Assembly: GCF_020687385.1 (NCBI RefSeq)
Contig: NZ_JAJEQM010000005.1
Span: forward strand, 1-64,000
DNA from: Hominilimicola fabiformis
Lineage (GTDB): Bacteria; Bacillota; Clostridia; UBA1381
Direction of reading: 5' to 3'
Length of the DNA: 64,000 bases
The position numbers were made by a program, and so were the translations under genes. This document shows, in pieces, positions 1 to 7,816 of the stretch. Under the pieces are notes generated by a model, which saw nothing but the letters and a program-made list of their open reading frames with translations, was not told where the DNA came from and ran no database searches. Within the stretch, counting starts at the first letter, position 1, and each line of letters starts with the position of its first letter.

Positions 1-2
1 AT

Positions 3-193
3 CATGTCAAAAGCATATACGATGAAGTAGGAATGAAACATAAAGGTTTATAACTTTTTATAAGTTTTCAGTAACGGATGAAGAAGATGTGGTTATGGTT
101 TCGGGTTATAAAGAAAGTTGGTGTGGAGAATATTTGCTTAGTGAAGTGAAGATTGCAACGAATGAAGAAATTAAGCAATATATGAAAGGGTGA
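3..193 (+). pseudogene. C-terminal end of an unrecognised element gene, apparent frame break
   Basis: The window opens inside a coding region. One frame runs from base 3 to a stop at 51-53. A second frame, open from 44 to the TGA at 191-193, reads like the natural C-terminus (a stretch with DEEDVVMVSGYKESWCGEYL and an end IKQYMKG). Joining them needs a one-base shift near base 44, and the second frame has no start with a ribosome binding site of its own. It could be a decayed gene, a sequencing error, or two genes. Function is unknown. Confidence 0.3.
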
Positions 194-202
194 AAACAAA
201 AT

Positions 203-853
203 ATGTTATTGAGTGAAATTGCAGAAAAGATTATAAAAAAAGAATCTAATCTTTCCTTGGAGAATGAGGTTATAGTTGGTAATAGAGAAGAATGGTATGA
301 AGAATCTCTAATCGACCCATTAATAGACTATTATTCATATGACGTATTAAGATTGTGCGGTTGCGGTTGTCCTAATGACACATTAGATGTCATACGCAAA
401 TATCTTCATATTCGAAAAGATTGGAAGGACAACAATTACGCAAGTGTTAATTGTATGTGCGGAATGGCATTTGAAAAGTACAAAGCTCTTACATATCCGT
501 ATCCAAGTATCGTAGATAAGATTGAGAAATATGGTTGTGACCCCAAACAATTACATCATATTTTACGTTTGAAAGATTTTATCGAAAGATATTGTAATGG
601 CGAAAGTTACCGTACTATTCTAATCCCTAAAAATAAGGATATGTTGCTCGATATTAAATCTAATTATCATTATGAATTAGAATATTCGAAAAATTTAGCA
701 AAAGAAACGTGTGAGTGGATTAAACAATATAAACAAGAGTATATGGAGAATAATCCATTGGAGATTAATACTGAGGCAAAAGATGTTATGGAAAAGGTGA
801 TGACAAACTTAATTACATTCAGTATAAAAAATGAGGTGTGTAGGAATGAGTAA
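203..853 (+). CDS. phage protein resembling the C-terminal part of a nucleotidyltransferase
   Basis: A 216-residue protein starting at an ATG preceded by AAAGGGTG. The N-terminal half has a Cys-rich stretch (LCGCGCPNDTLDVIRKYL, roughly residues 50-68) of a kind seen in uncharacterised phage proteins. The C-terminal half, roughly 110-180 (DPKQLHHILRLKDFIERY, then a basic LL.IK segment), resembles the helical C-terminal region of phage DNA-polymerase-beta-type nucleotidyltransferases of the RlaP group. The catalytic GS...D.D strand of that family is not visible, so enzymatic activity is doubtful. It overlaps the kinase-HD gene by 8 bases, so the two are probably coupled. The family assignment is inference. 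Confidence 0.55.
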   Translation: MLLSEIAEKIIKKESNLSLENEVIVGNREEWYEESLIDPLIDYYSYDVLRLCGCGCPNDTLDVIRKYLHIRKDWKDNNYASVNCMCGMAFEKYKALTYPYPSIVDKIEKYGCDPKQLHHILRLKDFIERYCNGESYRTILIPKNKDMLLDIKSNYHYELEYSKNLAKETCEWIKQYKQEYMENNPLEINTEAKDVMEKVMTNLITFSIKNEVCRNE

Positions 854-1730
854 ACCAAAACTATATGTTATGTGTGGTTTGTCCGGAAGTGGTAAATCTA
901 CCATTGCCAAACAGATTGTAAATGATAATCCTGATACAGTTGTTATATCAACTGATATGATACGAGAACAATTAACCGGCGAAGTCGGAGACCAGTCTCA
1001 AAATGATGAAGTGTTTGAACTTTTTCATACATTAATCCGAAAGCGTTTGGAGAATAAATATAATGTGATAGCCGATGCAACAAATATCACAATGAAGTCT
1101 CGTCGAGCAATTCTTAATAAAGTCAATGGACTAGACATAGAAAAGATTTGTTACATAATGCCGAAACCATTTGAGTGGTGTCAACAAGATAATAAAAATA
1201 GACCACATCCTGTTCCTGATGAAGTGTTGGAAAAGCAAATTAGAAGATTTGAAATTCCATTCATTGAGGAAGGGTGGAGCAAGATTATTATTCATGATGA
1301 ATTTAAAAATCATGTGAGAAATTTGGTTAATGAAATAGCTTATATGGGAGATTTCGACCAAAAGAATCCTCATCACACAATGGATTTGTACAAGCATTGT
1401 TTAAATACTAAGAAATTAATGAAAGAAAAGGGTTATGAAAATCCTTGGCTGGGCGGTGCGATGATGCATGACTTAGGTAAATTGTCAACTCAAACATTTG
1501 ATGATCTTGGCATAGCTCATTACTTTGACCATCACGCATACGGTTCGTATTTTGTATTGAGTCGAATACCTCAAAATTTAGAAGTATTAGACGTATGTTT
1601 CCTTATCAATTATCATATGTTGCCGTTTAGTTGGGAAAGTGAAAAAACGAAACAACGCTGGCGAAAAAGATTCGGAGAATATAAGTATAAGATACTTATG
1701 GATTTTCATGAATGCGATATACAGAGGTGA
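846..1730 (+). CDS. polynucleotide-kinase-like P-loop domain fused to an HD phosphohydrolase
   Basis: A two-domain enzyme of about 294 residues. The N-terminal domain has a P-loop GLSGSGKST (residues 11-19) and a TDMIRE strand end near 36-41, as in T4 Pnkp-type 5'-kinases. The C-terminal domain carries an HD signature: His184 in LYKHCLNTKK, His208-Asp209 in MMHDLGK and later histidines in FDHHAYG. The ATG at 846 is preferred over the one at 831 because GAGGTG lies 7 bases upstream of it. T4 Pnkp pairs a 5'-kinase with a phosphatase on one chain; here an HD domain takes the second position. It overlaps the upstream gene and is followed by a phosphoesterase gene two genes on. A role in end-healing of RNA or DNA is plausible but inferred. 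Confidence 0.8.
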   Translation: MSKPKLYVMCGLSGSGKSTIAKQIVNDNPDTVVISTDMIREQLTGEVGDQSQNDEVFELFHTLIRKRLENKYNVIADATNITMKSRRAILNKVNGLDIEKICYIMPKPFEWCQQDNKNRPHPVPDEVLEKQIRRFEIPFIEEGWSKIIIHDEFKNHVRNLVNEIAYMGDFDQKNPHHTMDLYKHCLNTKKLMKEKGYENPWLGGAMMHDLGKLSTQTFDDLGIAHYFDHHAYGSYFVLSRIPQNLEVLDVCFLINYHMLPFSWESEKTKQRWRKRFGEYKYKILMDFHECDIQR

Positions 1731-1742
1731 TAAAGGAAATAT

Positions 1743-2150
1743 ATGAGTAAAGAGTTATCTAATAGAGAACAAAAGTTTCGGGATGAGTATATGGATATTT
1801 TGTATCAGGCTATAAGGAAAGAACATCCACCTGGGAAATACCTTCTCTTAGACAAGGACGATTTGAGAAAATTGACGGAACTGTTCAAAAGAGTTTATCA
1901 AGAAGGAGAATATATTGATATGAATGATATTAAAGAATTTCTTACAAAAGAACATAAAGAACTTATTCATAAGAAAATTGTAAAAACAATTGAGGATATG
2001 GACTTTACTTCTATAATAGAAGATTTTATCAATGATGAATTGGATTATGTTAGAGATCAAGATAATGTTGATGAATTCTTGGAAGAACAAATTATAGAAA
2101 TTGTCCGTCAGCATTTAGTTAAGAGTGGATTGTTAAAGGAGAATAAGTAA
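1743..2150 (+). CDS. hypothetical helical protein
   Basis: A 135-residue, highly charged, predicted mostly helical protein with no recognised domain. It starts at an ATG after AAAGGAAA, 12 bases behind the kinase-HD gene and 2 bases ahead of the phosphoesterase gene, so it is part of the same transcript. The C-terminal part is rich in Asp/Glu/Ile (DYVRDQDNVDEFLEEQ), which suggests a protein-binding helix. Function unknown. Confidence 0.7.
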   Translation: MSKELSNREQKFRDEYMDILYQAIRKEHPPGKYLLLDKDDLRKLTELFKRVYQEGEYIDMNDIKEFLTKEHKELIHKKIVKTIEDMDFTSIIEDFINDELDYVRDQDNVDEFLEEQIIEIVRQHLVKSGLLKENK

Positions 2151-2152
2151 GT

Positions 2153-2719
2153 ATGAATTATTTTATTTCGGATTTACATTTGGGTCATAAGAATGTTTTA
2201 AAGTTTGATAATCGTCCATTTATCAATATAGAAGAACATGACAAAACAATTATTGATAATTGGAATAATAAAGTTAATGATAATGACGATGTATATGTCT
2301 TGGGTGATATTAGTTGGCACAATGCCACCAAAACTATTGAAATTTTCAAACAGTTAAAAGGTCGCATACATTTAATTCAAGGAAATCATGACAATAGAAT
2401 ATTAAAAAACAAAGAATTATACAACTTATTTGTCGAGGTTGTAGATTACAAGGAACTAAAAATTGACAATGAAATTTCAGTTGTTTTATGTCACTATCCG
2501 ATGCCATGTTTCAAAAATCATTACTATGATTGGATACATCTTTACGGGCACGTACATAATAGTTTTGAAGAAAATATGATACAACATTTTAGATATGAAA
2601 TGGGAGCATTATATGATAAACCTTGTCATATGTACAACGTCGGTGCGATGATGAAGTATATGGATTATACACCGAGAACACTAGAAGAAATTAGAACAGG
2701 ATGGATATTAGAGTCATAA
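2153..2719 (+). CDS. calcineurin-like metallophosphoesterase
   Basis: A 188-residue single-domain phosphoesterase with the full metal-binding set: DLHLGH (Asp7, His9), GDIS (Asp52), GNHD (Asn78-His79), CHYP (His114) and YGHVH (His133, His135). Small stand-alone enzymes of this type are common in phages and bacteria and hydrolyse phosphomonoesters or cyclic phosphodiesters. Together with the kinase-HD gene two genes upstream it gives the element separate kinase and phosphoesterase activities, as in bacterial Pnkp/Hen1 repair, but no ligase is next to it. The substrate cannot be read from sequence. Confidence 0.9.
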   Translation: MNYFISDLHLGHKNVLKFDNRPFINIEEHDKTIIDNWNNKVNDNDDVYVLGDISWHNATKTIEIFKQLKGRIHLIQGNHDNRILKNKELYNLFVEVVDYKELKIDNEISVVLCHYPMPCFKNHYYDWIHLYGHVHNSFEENMIQHFRYEMGALYDKPCHMYNVGAMMKYMDYTPRTLEEIRTGWILES

Positions 2720-2798
2720 GATAGGGCGTCATGATGAAAATGTTCGTAAGGTCTAATTGGAAAACTATAAGTAGGGATAAGATTATAGAGGTGATAGA

Positions 2799-2969
2799 TT
2801 GAAAGTATACAATACTTGTTGTAAAGTTAGTAATTATTGTACTGGCGAATTAGAAGAAGTGTTAAATCAATATTCAGATTATGGGTTTAATTTGGTTTCA
2901 ACGCTTATTGCAAAGAATGAATGTGACATAGATGTTATGTATTTGTTTTTTACAAAAGTATGCGAATAA
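2799..2969 (+). CDS. small DUF4177-like protein
   Basis: A 56-residue reading frame starting at TTG with GAGGTG eight bases upstream. The sequence has a beta-strand start (KVYNTCCKV), a GELEEVLNQYSDYGFNLVS helix-turn and a final strand YLFFTK. This is the layout of the DUF4177 family (strand, helix ending in a GW/GF-LVS turn, strands). It is the last gene before a 380-base non-coding stretch. Function of the family is unknown. Confidence 0.6.
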   Translation: MKVYNTCCKVSNYCTGELEEVLNQYSDYGFNLVSTLIAKNECDIDVMYLFFTKVCE

Positions 2970-3009
2970 TTAGTAACCTAATGAAAATTAAATTTCAACG
3001 GCAAGAAAA

Positions 3010-3054
3010 ACTATATATGGTGGTTTTAAGATAATGTCGACTACTATATATGGT
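3010..3054 (+). promoter_or_regulatory. pair of direct repeats ACTATATATGGT, possible element promoter or operator
   Basis: Two exact 12-base copies of ACTATATATGGT lie at 3010-3021 and 3043-3054, 33 bases apart (about three helical turns). They sit in the non-coding stretch 2970-3352 ahead of the replication operon. A closely similar pair occurs at 19,103-19,145 in another gene-free stretch. A role as binding sites for an element-encoded regulator or polymerase is inference. Confidence 0.4.
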
Positions 3055-3062
3055 ATATAAAA

Positions 3063-3104
3063 ATAGACAATCAACAAATTTTGGTCGAGGCGTTGATTGT
3101 CTAT
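3063..3104 (+). terminator. long hairpin, possible terminator or processing site
   Basis: A perfect 13-base stem (ATAGACAATCAAC at 3063-3075 with GTTGATTGTCTAT at 3092-3104) closes a 16-base loop. No T-run follows, so it is not a classical intrinsic terminator. The remaining sequence from 3105 to 3352 is AT-rich and shows no gene, only a short palindrome TGGACA/TGTCCA near 3226-3242 and the AAGGAGG of the next gene. Confidence 0.5.
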
Positions 3105-3352
3105 ATAAAAGGATACTTCATAATGGGATATACCATTACTCTGTATTTTTATATTTTAACATATTTTTGCAGAAATATCAAGTATTATTTTTATCATTTT
3201 GTTTGGGTGGGAATTAGCATACCCTTGGACAATCTGTGTCCATAAACCACTGTTCATATAGTTCACATAAATTTAATTCTATGTTCCGTCCATTTGGGCG
3301 TTCAGATAGATTTTATTACGTTAATTTTTATTTCAAGGAGGATTTTATTTTA

Positions 3353-4534
3353 ATGGCGAAAACAAAGAAAATACTAGAGAAAAAAAATTGGTCTAACTCG
3401 TTTATGCTTATTGGAGAAGCAAAAATTAATGATTATACATATAAGTTAGACGCAAAAGCTGGGCAATCCGATTGGATTTATAACAGTTTGAATCTTGGTG
3501 TGTACTGTGGTGAAACTTGTGGAACTGTATATGCAGAACTTATGGGTGGTTACGGTGCAGAAAGAGATAATGTTATTTATGTTCATGGCAAGGACGAAAA
3601 CGGCAAAGATGATTTTAGTAATAAATTTACTATTGATTGGGAAGACAGATTTGATGAAACAATTCTAGAATCTGTGGGTGATCTTTGTTACTTAACTGTA
3701 GGCATTGAGAGAGATAAGGGTGGCAAGGTTTACTATAAGAAATTTCTAGCACCATATGACATGATTGCGTATATTAATGAAAATCTTGAAGATGGAATGG
3801 TTGTTAATGTAAAGGGCAACTTGAAATATTCTATGTATAATGATGAATTGCAAGTTAAAAAGGAGATAAATAGCGTTGTTCTTTCTAAAGTTAATGACTC
3901 AAGTAAGTATTGTGCTAAATTCACACAGACAATGCTATTAACAAAAGATAGTCTCGGCAAGGTAGATAAGACAACCGGCATTCTTCCAATCTATGCAAAG
4001 GTGTTGGACTATATTAAGGAATACAAAGGTAAGGAAGTAAGAGCTAATATTCCGTATAATAAGACATTTGAATTCGAGCTTGATTTATCAACACCTGACA
4101 TTGCACAAAAAGTCATAGATAAGATATTTAAGGTTAGAAAAGATGTTACAGAAGTGACTTTTGAAGGAGATCTTATTGAGGGTGGTGCTTTAGTCACAGC
4201 AACAGAAGACGATCTTCCCGATGATATTAAAGCACTTATTGCAATCAATGTATTTACGCTTGAAGAGGCGCTTGCAAAGTGTACTGCAAATTCTGGACGA
4301 GAAAAAAGAATGGTTATTCGAAAGCCAGTTATTAAACTAGTCGAAGATAAAGAGGGCAACAAAACTCCTGTTATTCAGAAGTTTGAAAGAAAATACGAAG
4401 AAGAAGACTTAATTCCTAATTTTATGTATAGCACAGAAGATGAGGATTATGAAGATGAGATAGATGATGATACAGATTCAGATGAAAATGAAAGTACATC
4501 TAACGATGACAACGATTGGTTAAATAGACTGTAA
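3353..4534 (+). CDS. putative single-stranded-DNA-binding protein of the replication module
   Basis: A 393-residue protein; the ATG at 3353 follows AAGGAGG at 11 bases, while an earlier in-frame start at 3236 has no binding site. The N-terminal 220 residues read as beta-rich. The last 50 residues are very acidic and end DDNDWLNRL. An acidic tail with a hydrophobic tip is typical of single-strand-binding proteins that recruit partners, and the next gene is a Sak4-like RecA-fold ATPase, a common pairing in phage recombination modules. No family motif is recognised outright, so the function is inferred from tail and context. Confidence 0.5.
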   Translation: MAKTKKILEKKNWSNSFMLIGEAKINDYTYKLDAKAGQSDWIYNSLNLGVYCGETCGTVYAELMGGYGAERDNVIYVHGKDENGKDDFSNKFTIDWEDRFDETILESVGDLCYLTVGIERDKGGKVYYKKFLAPYDMIAYINENLEDGMVVNVKGNLKYSMYNDELQVKKEINSVVLSKVNDSSKYCAKFTQTMLLTKDSLGKVDKTTGILPIYAKVLDYIKEYKGKEVRANIPYNKTFEFELDLSTPDIAQKVIDKIFKVRKDVTEVTFEGDLIEGGALVTATEDDLPDDIKALIAINVFTLEEALAKCTANSGREKRMVIRKPVIKLVEDKEGNKTPVIQKFERKYEEEDLIPNFMYSTEDEDYEDEIDDDTDSDENESTSNDDNDWLNRL

Positions 4535-4566
4535 ATATAAATATAAGTACGAATAAAAAATATAAA

Positions 4567-4589
4567 TGAGGTCGTAAAATGCGACCTCA
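4567..4589 (+). other. intercistronic hairpin ahead of a ribosome binding site
   Basis: A perfect 8-base stem TGAGGTCG / CGACCTCA with a 7-base loop lies 14 bases before the AAAGGAG of the Sak4-like ATPase gene. There is no T-run. It may stabilise the downstream message or act as a weak attenuator; a similar arrangement occurs at 5766-5800. Confidence 0.5.
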
Positions 4590-4617
4590 AAATAAATTAA
4601 ACAAAGGAGATTTTTAT

Positions 4618-5757
4618 ATGGCATACGGAATAAAAAATGTAGTTAAAATTGATCCATTGGCTTATAATATTGGCTTGATTGGAGAAAGTGGAATTGGTAA
4701 AACGACAATTATTAAGGAAATGTGTGAAAAACTTACGGGTTCAAATGATGGTTATTTGTTTTTGGAATGCGGCAAGGAAGATGGTGCAGACGCAATTCAA
4801 GGTATTAATTATATTAATTGCCGTGAATGGTCTGCCGACTATGATGAGATAGAACATTCTATTGGTTTCGAAGATGTGGTTGATGATATCATTGATAATA
4901 AAACTACAGAATATCCATTGTTGAGAACGGTTGTCATTGATACATATGACCAATTGATTAATATCGCAAAAGCAGAGGTTATTGAAATGCATAACCGTGA
5001 AAATCCCGACAAACCAGTCAAATCAATTAAGGCTGCTTTTGGTGGCTATATGGCTGGCGAAGACAAAGCTGTAGATATGGTTTTAGAAAAGTTATGGAAT
5101 TTAAAAAGAGTTGGTGTTTCATTTATCATTATTGGACATGTTAAACGACGTGACCAAGAAGATATGTTTACTGACCAAAAGTATCGTTTGTTGACAACAA
5201 ACATGTCAATAAGAGATTTTAATGCAATAAAAACAAAGCTTCATTTTTTGGGAGTGGCTTCCATTGATAGAGAAATTGTTCAGCAAAAAACAGGCAAAAA
5301 AGACAATAAAGGCAATGAAAAGATGAAAGGCGTAGTTGCTAAAGAAAGCAGAAAGATTACTTTTAGAGATGATTCTTATTGTATTGATAGCAAAAGTCGC
5401 TTCGCAGATATTGTTCCTGAAATTGAATTTACTCCAGACGCACTTATAAAAGCGATTACCGATGCAATTAAAGCAGAACAATCTAAGTCAGGCAAAACTT
5501 TTGAACAATCAAAGGCTGAGCAAGAATTAGAAACAGCAAAAAAGTTGAAAGAAGTAGCGAAAGCAGAGCAGGTAAAAAAAGAAACCAAAAAACTTGAAGA
5601 TGTAGTTACACAAATTACAGATTATATTAAAAATAATAAGTCCGATATGGACAAGATTAAGCCTATTATTGCCAAGACAAAAGAACTTGGATATGAAAAT
5701 CCGACAACAATTAGTAAGGTTGAAGATGCTGAAATAGTATTAGAACTTATTTCGTAA
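4618..5757 (+). CDS. Sak4-like AAA/RecA-fold ATPase, recombination
   Basis: A 379-residue protein; the ATG at 4618 follows AAAGGAGA and is preferred over an unsupported start at 4579 that overlaps a hairpin. Walker A GESGIGKT lies at residues 22-29, Walker B TVVIDTYD at about 104-111, and IIIGHVKRRD (His174) fits the sensor strand of the RecA fold. This layout matches the phage AAA_24/Sak4 family, single-strand annealing or RecA-like ATPases working with a single-strand-binding protein. From about residue 280 to 350 the sequence is Lys/Glu/Ala-rich and helical, and may form a coiled coil. It sits between the putative SSB and the helicase. Confidence 0.8.
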   Translation: MAYGIKNVVKIDPLAYNIGLIGESGIGKTTIIKEMCEKLTGSNDGYLFLECGKEDGADAIQGINYINCREWSADYDEIEHSIGFEDVVDDIIDNKTTEYPLLRTVVIDTYDQLINIAKAEVIEMHNRENPDKPVKSIKAAFGGYMAGEDKAVDMVLEKLWNLKRVGVSFIIIGHVKRRDQEDMFTDQKYRLLTTNMSIRDFNAIKTKLHFLGVASIDREIVQQKTGKKDNKGNEKMKGVVAKESRKITFRDDSYCIDSKSRFADIVPEIEFTPDALIKAITDAIKAEQSKSGKTFEQSKAEQELETAKKLKEVAKAEQVKKETKKLEDVVTQITDYIKNNKSDMDKIKPIIAKTKELGYENPTTISKVEDAEIVLELIS

Positions 5758-5765
5758 AATTCTAT

Positions 5766-5800
5766 ATGGGGACAACATGCACGATATATGTTGTCCCCAT
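5766..5800 (+). other. strong intercistronic hairpin
   Basis: A perfect 13-base stem (ATGGGGACAACAT / ATGTTGTCCCCAT) with a 9-base loop lies between the ATPase stop and the AGGAGGTGG of the next gene. It is GC-richer than its surroundings and lacks a T-run, so it is more likely a message-stability or processing element than a terminator. Confidence 0.6.
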
Positions 5801-5820
5801 GAAATAGGAGGTGGATTTTT

Positions 5821-6282
5821 ATGAGAGAAATAAGAAAAAAGGAAAATAAAAATCAAGAATTTTTTGATTTATGTAAATATATAGAAAGAGAAATTTTCAA
5901 ATATGATGAAAATCAAAAATTAAAACAAGCATCCTGTTTGCAACTAAGAGGTCTTGTAAATGGCAAAGATTTTGGACATAGAGAATATAACGGAGAAAGT
6001 AAGTATCCAATTAAATCTGTCCTCATTGCATTTCAAATAAACAAAAATAAAATATTAAATAGCATACAAGGGAAAAATTTTACTAATGAGATTTCTCAAA
6101 TGAGATATATATGTAAAATTATTGAAAATGATATTCCCAATATATATATGAAATTAAAGAACGCAGAAAAGACGCAAGAAAGCATTCAGAATATGGACAC
6201 GGATATTCTTTCTCATAACGGTGGTACATATCAGAAAAAAACAGAAGACCTAAAGAATGAACGATTAAATGAGTTATGGTAA
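5821..6282 (+). CDS. hypothetical protein of the replication operon
   Basis: A 153-residue Lys/Asn-rich protein with a strong AGGAGGTGG site. No domain is recognised. Residues about 40-75 (LQLRGLVNGKDFG...YPIKSVLIAF) look like a small folded helical unit; the last 40 residues are polar and probably flexible. Its end overlaps the helicase start by 14 bases, so the two are likely translated together. A helicase-loader or accessory role would fit the position, but nothing in the sequence shows it. Confidence 0.6.
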   Translation: MREIRKKENKNQEFFDLCKYIEREIFKYDENQKLKQASCLQLRGLVNGKDFGHREYNGESKYPIKSVLIAFQINKNKILNSIQGKNFTNEISQMRYICKIIENDIPNIYMKLKNAEKTQESIQNMDTDILSHNGGTYQKKTEDLKNERLNELW

Positions 6283-7801
6283 GGCGGCGAGGACAATAGC
6301 AACGAAAAATGTTACAAAAGGCAACAAGATAACTCCATTTGAACAGGAGCTAATTGAGACAGTAAAGAAGATAAATGAATATAAAGAAGCTTGCGAAGCT
6401 AATGTGGTAAGTATTTTATATAAAAAGCCAGATTCAATATTTGAAACCAATTTAACATTGGAAGAATTTCATAATAATATTTGGCGTGTGTATTGGACTA
6501 TTGCAAATGATATAGTAAAAATTGAAAAGAAAAATGCACTTGATGATATTACAGTTGGTTTGTATCTCGAAAAACATCCCAAATTAAGAAGCAAATATGA
6601 AGAATATGGTGGATATGACACCATTGTAAGTGCAAGTGCTTATGTAAATACAGAAAATCTATATGGATATATTCAGGAATTACGCAAGTGGAATAGTGTT
6701 ATAAAATTAGCAAAACGTGGCTGCCCTGTGAGAGATAGATTAAGTGATTATTGTGATATGGCGGCTGAGGAAATCTATAATGAATGGGAGGCTTTTATTA
6801 ATGATATATTTGTAAATATAGATTGCGATGTAAAAAGTTATGATATATGCGATGGTATTTATGATTTAATCGAAGAACTTGATGAGGGGCTGGCGATCGG
6901 GCTTCCATATCATAATATGGATATGATTACAAAAGAAACAGGTGGGCAGTACTTAGGTTCTATTACATTAGTTGGGGGATTAAGCAATGTAGGAAAGTCT
7001 ACATTTGCTAGAAACGCTACAGTCCCAACTGCAATAAAAGAAAAAGAACGTGTTGTTGCAATGATTAACGAAGATAACTTAAAAAAGTGGCAAAGAGAAC
7101 TTCTTATATTTGTTGCAAATAACATAATTAAAGAGGATTTACAAAAGCATATCGTCAGAGATGGACATTATCAAGACGACACAAAGGAATTGCTCTATAA
7201 AGCCGCTGATTGGATTAAAGAACAAACACAAAATCATATACTTACAATTGTTCCTTTTAAACAATATAAGACAAAGAATGCAATTAAAATTATAAAAAAA
7301 TATTCGAGTATGGGTGTAAAATACTTTATTCTTGATACATTTAAAATGGATGCTGGTGATGTAAGCGACAAATCTTGGCTTGAAATGCAACAGAACATGG
7401 TTGAAATTAATGATGTAATTAAACCCGAATCGAAGAATTTACATATTCTTATTACATTCCAATTAGCAAAAGGAAGTGTAAAACAAAGATACTATACTCA
7501 AGATAATATTGGAATGTCAAAGAATATTATCGATCCCGCTTCGACTTGTATTATGATTCGTGATTTATATGATGATGAATATACTGGCGAAAAAAGAGAA
7601 TTAAAAGTATATAGGCTTGAAGGGAAAAACGGCAAAACGAAAATTCCAGTTAAGTTAGACAAGGACAAACATTATCAAATTGCTTTTATTATTAAAAATA
7701 GAGAAGGCTCTGCTAATAGATATCAAGTAGTATTTTCGCATGATATGTCAAGAAATATTATGCATGAAATTGGTATCACAAATGTGCCTGTTGATTTTTA
7801 A
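6269..7801 (+). CDS. DnaB-type replicative helicase
   Basis: A 510-residue protein with the two-part DnaB layout: an N-terminal helical domain (about 20-190) and a C-terminal RecA-fold ATPase. Walker A is GGLSNVGKST at 236-245; Walker B is the hydrophobic strand ending ILDTFKMD near 345; the QLAKG segment near 405 matches the DnaB position before the ssDNA-binding loop. Such helicases unwind DNA ahead of the polymerase and recruit primase. The primase gene follows 15 bases later. The N-terminus overlaps the preceding gene. Confidence 0.9.
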   Translation: MSYGKAARTIATKNVTKGNKITPFEQELIETVKKINEYKEACEANVVSILYKKPDSIFETNLTLEEFHNNIWRVYWTIANDIVKIEKKNALDDITVGLYLEKHPKLRSKYEEYGGYDTIVSASAYVNTENLYGYIQELRKWNSVIKLAKRGCPVRDRLSDYCDMAAEEIYNEWEAFINDIFVNIDCDVKSYDICDGIYDLIEELDEGLAIGLPYHNMDMITKETGGQYLGSITLVGGLSNVGKSTFARNATVPTAIKEKERVVAMINEDNLKKWQRELLIFVANNIIKEDLQKHIVRDGHYQDDTKELLYKAADWIKEQTQNHILTIVPFKQYKTKNAIKIIKKYSSMGVKYFILDTFKMDAGDVSDKSWLEMQQNMVEINDVIKPESKNLHILITFQLAKGSVKQRYYTQDNIGMSKNIIDPASTCIMIRDLYDDEYTGEKRELKVYRLEGKNGKTKIPVKLDKDKHYQIAFIIKNREGSANRYQVVFSHDMSRNIMHEIGITNVPVDF

Positions 7802-7816
7802 GGTGGTGAGTATTAT

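Noticed and set aside
3236-3352. N-terminal extension of the putative SSB
   Set aside because: No binding site at the far start; AAGGAGG supports the start at 3353.
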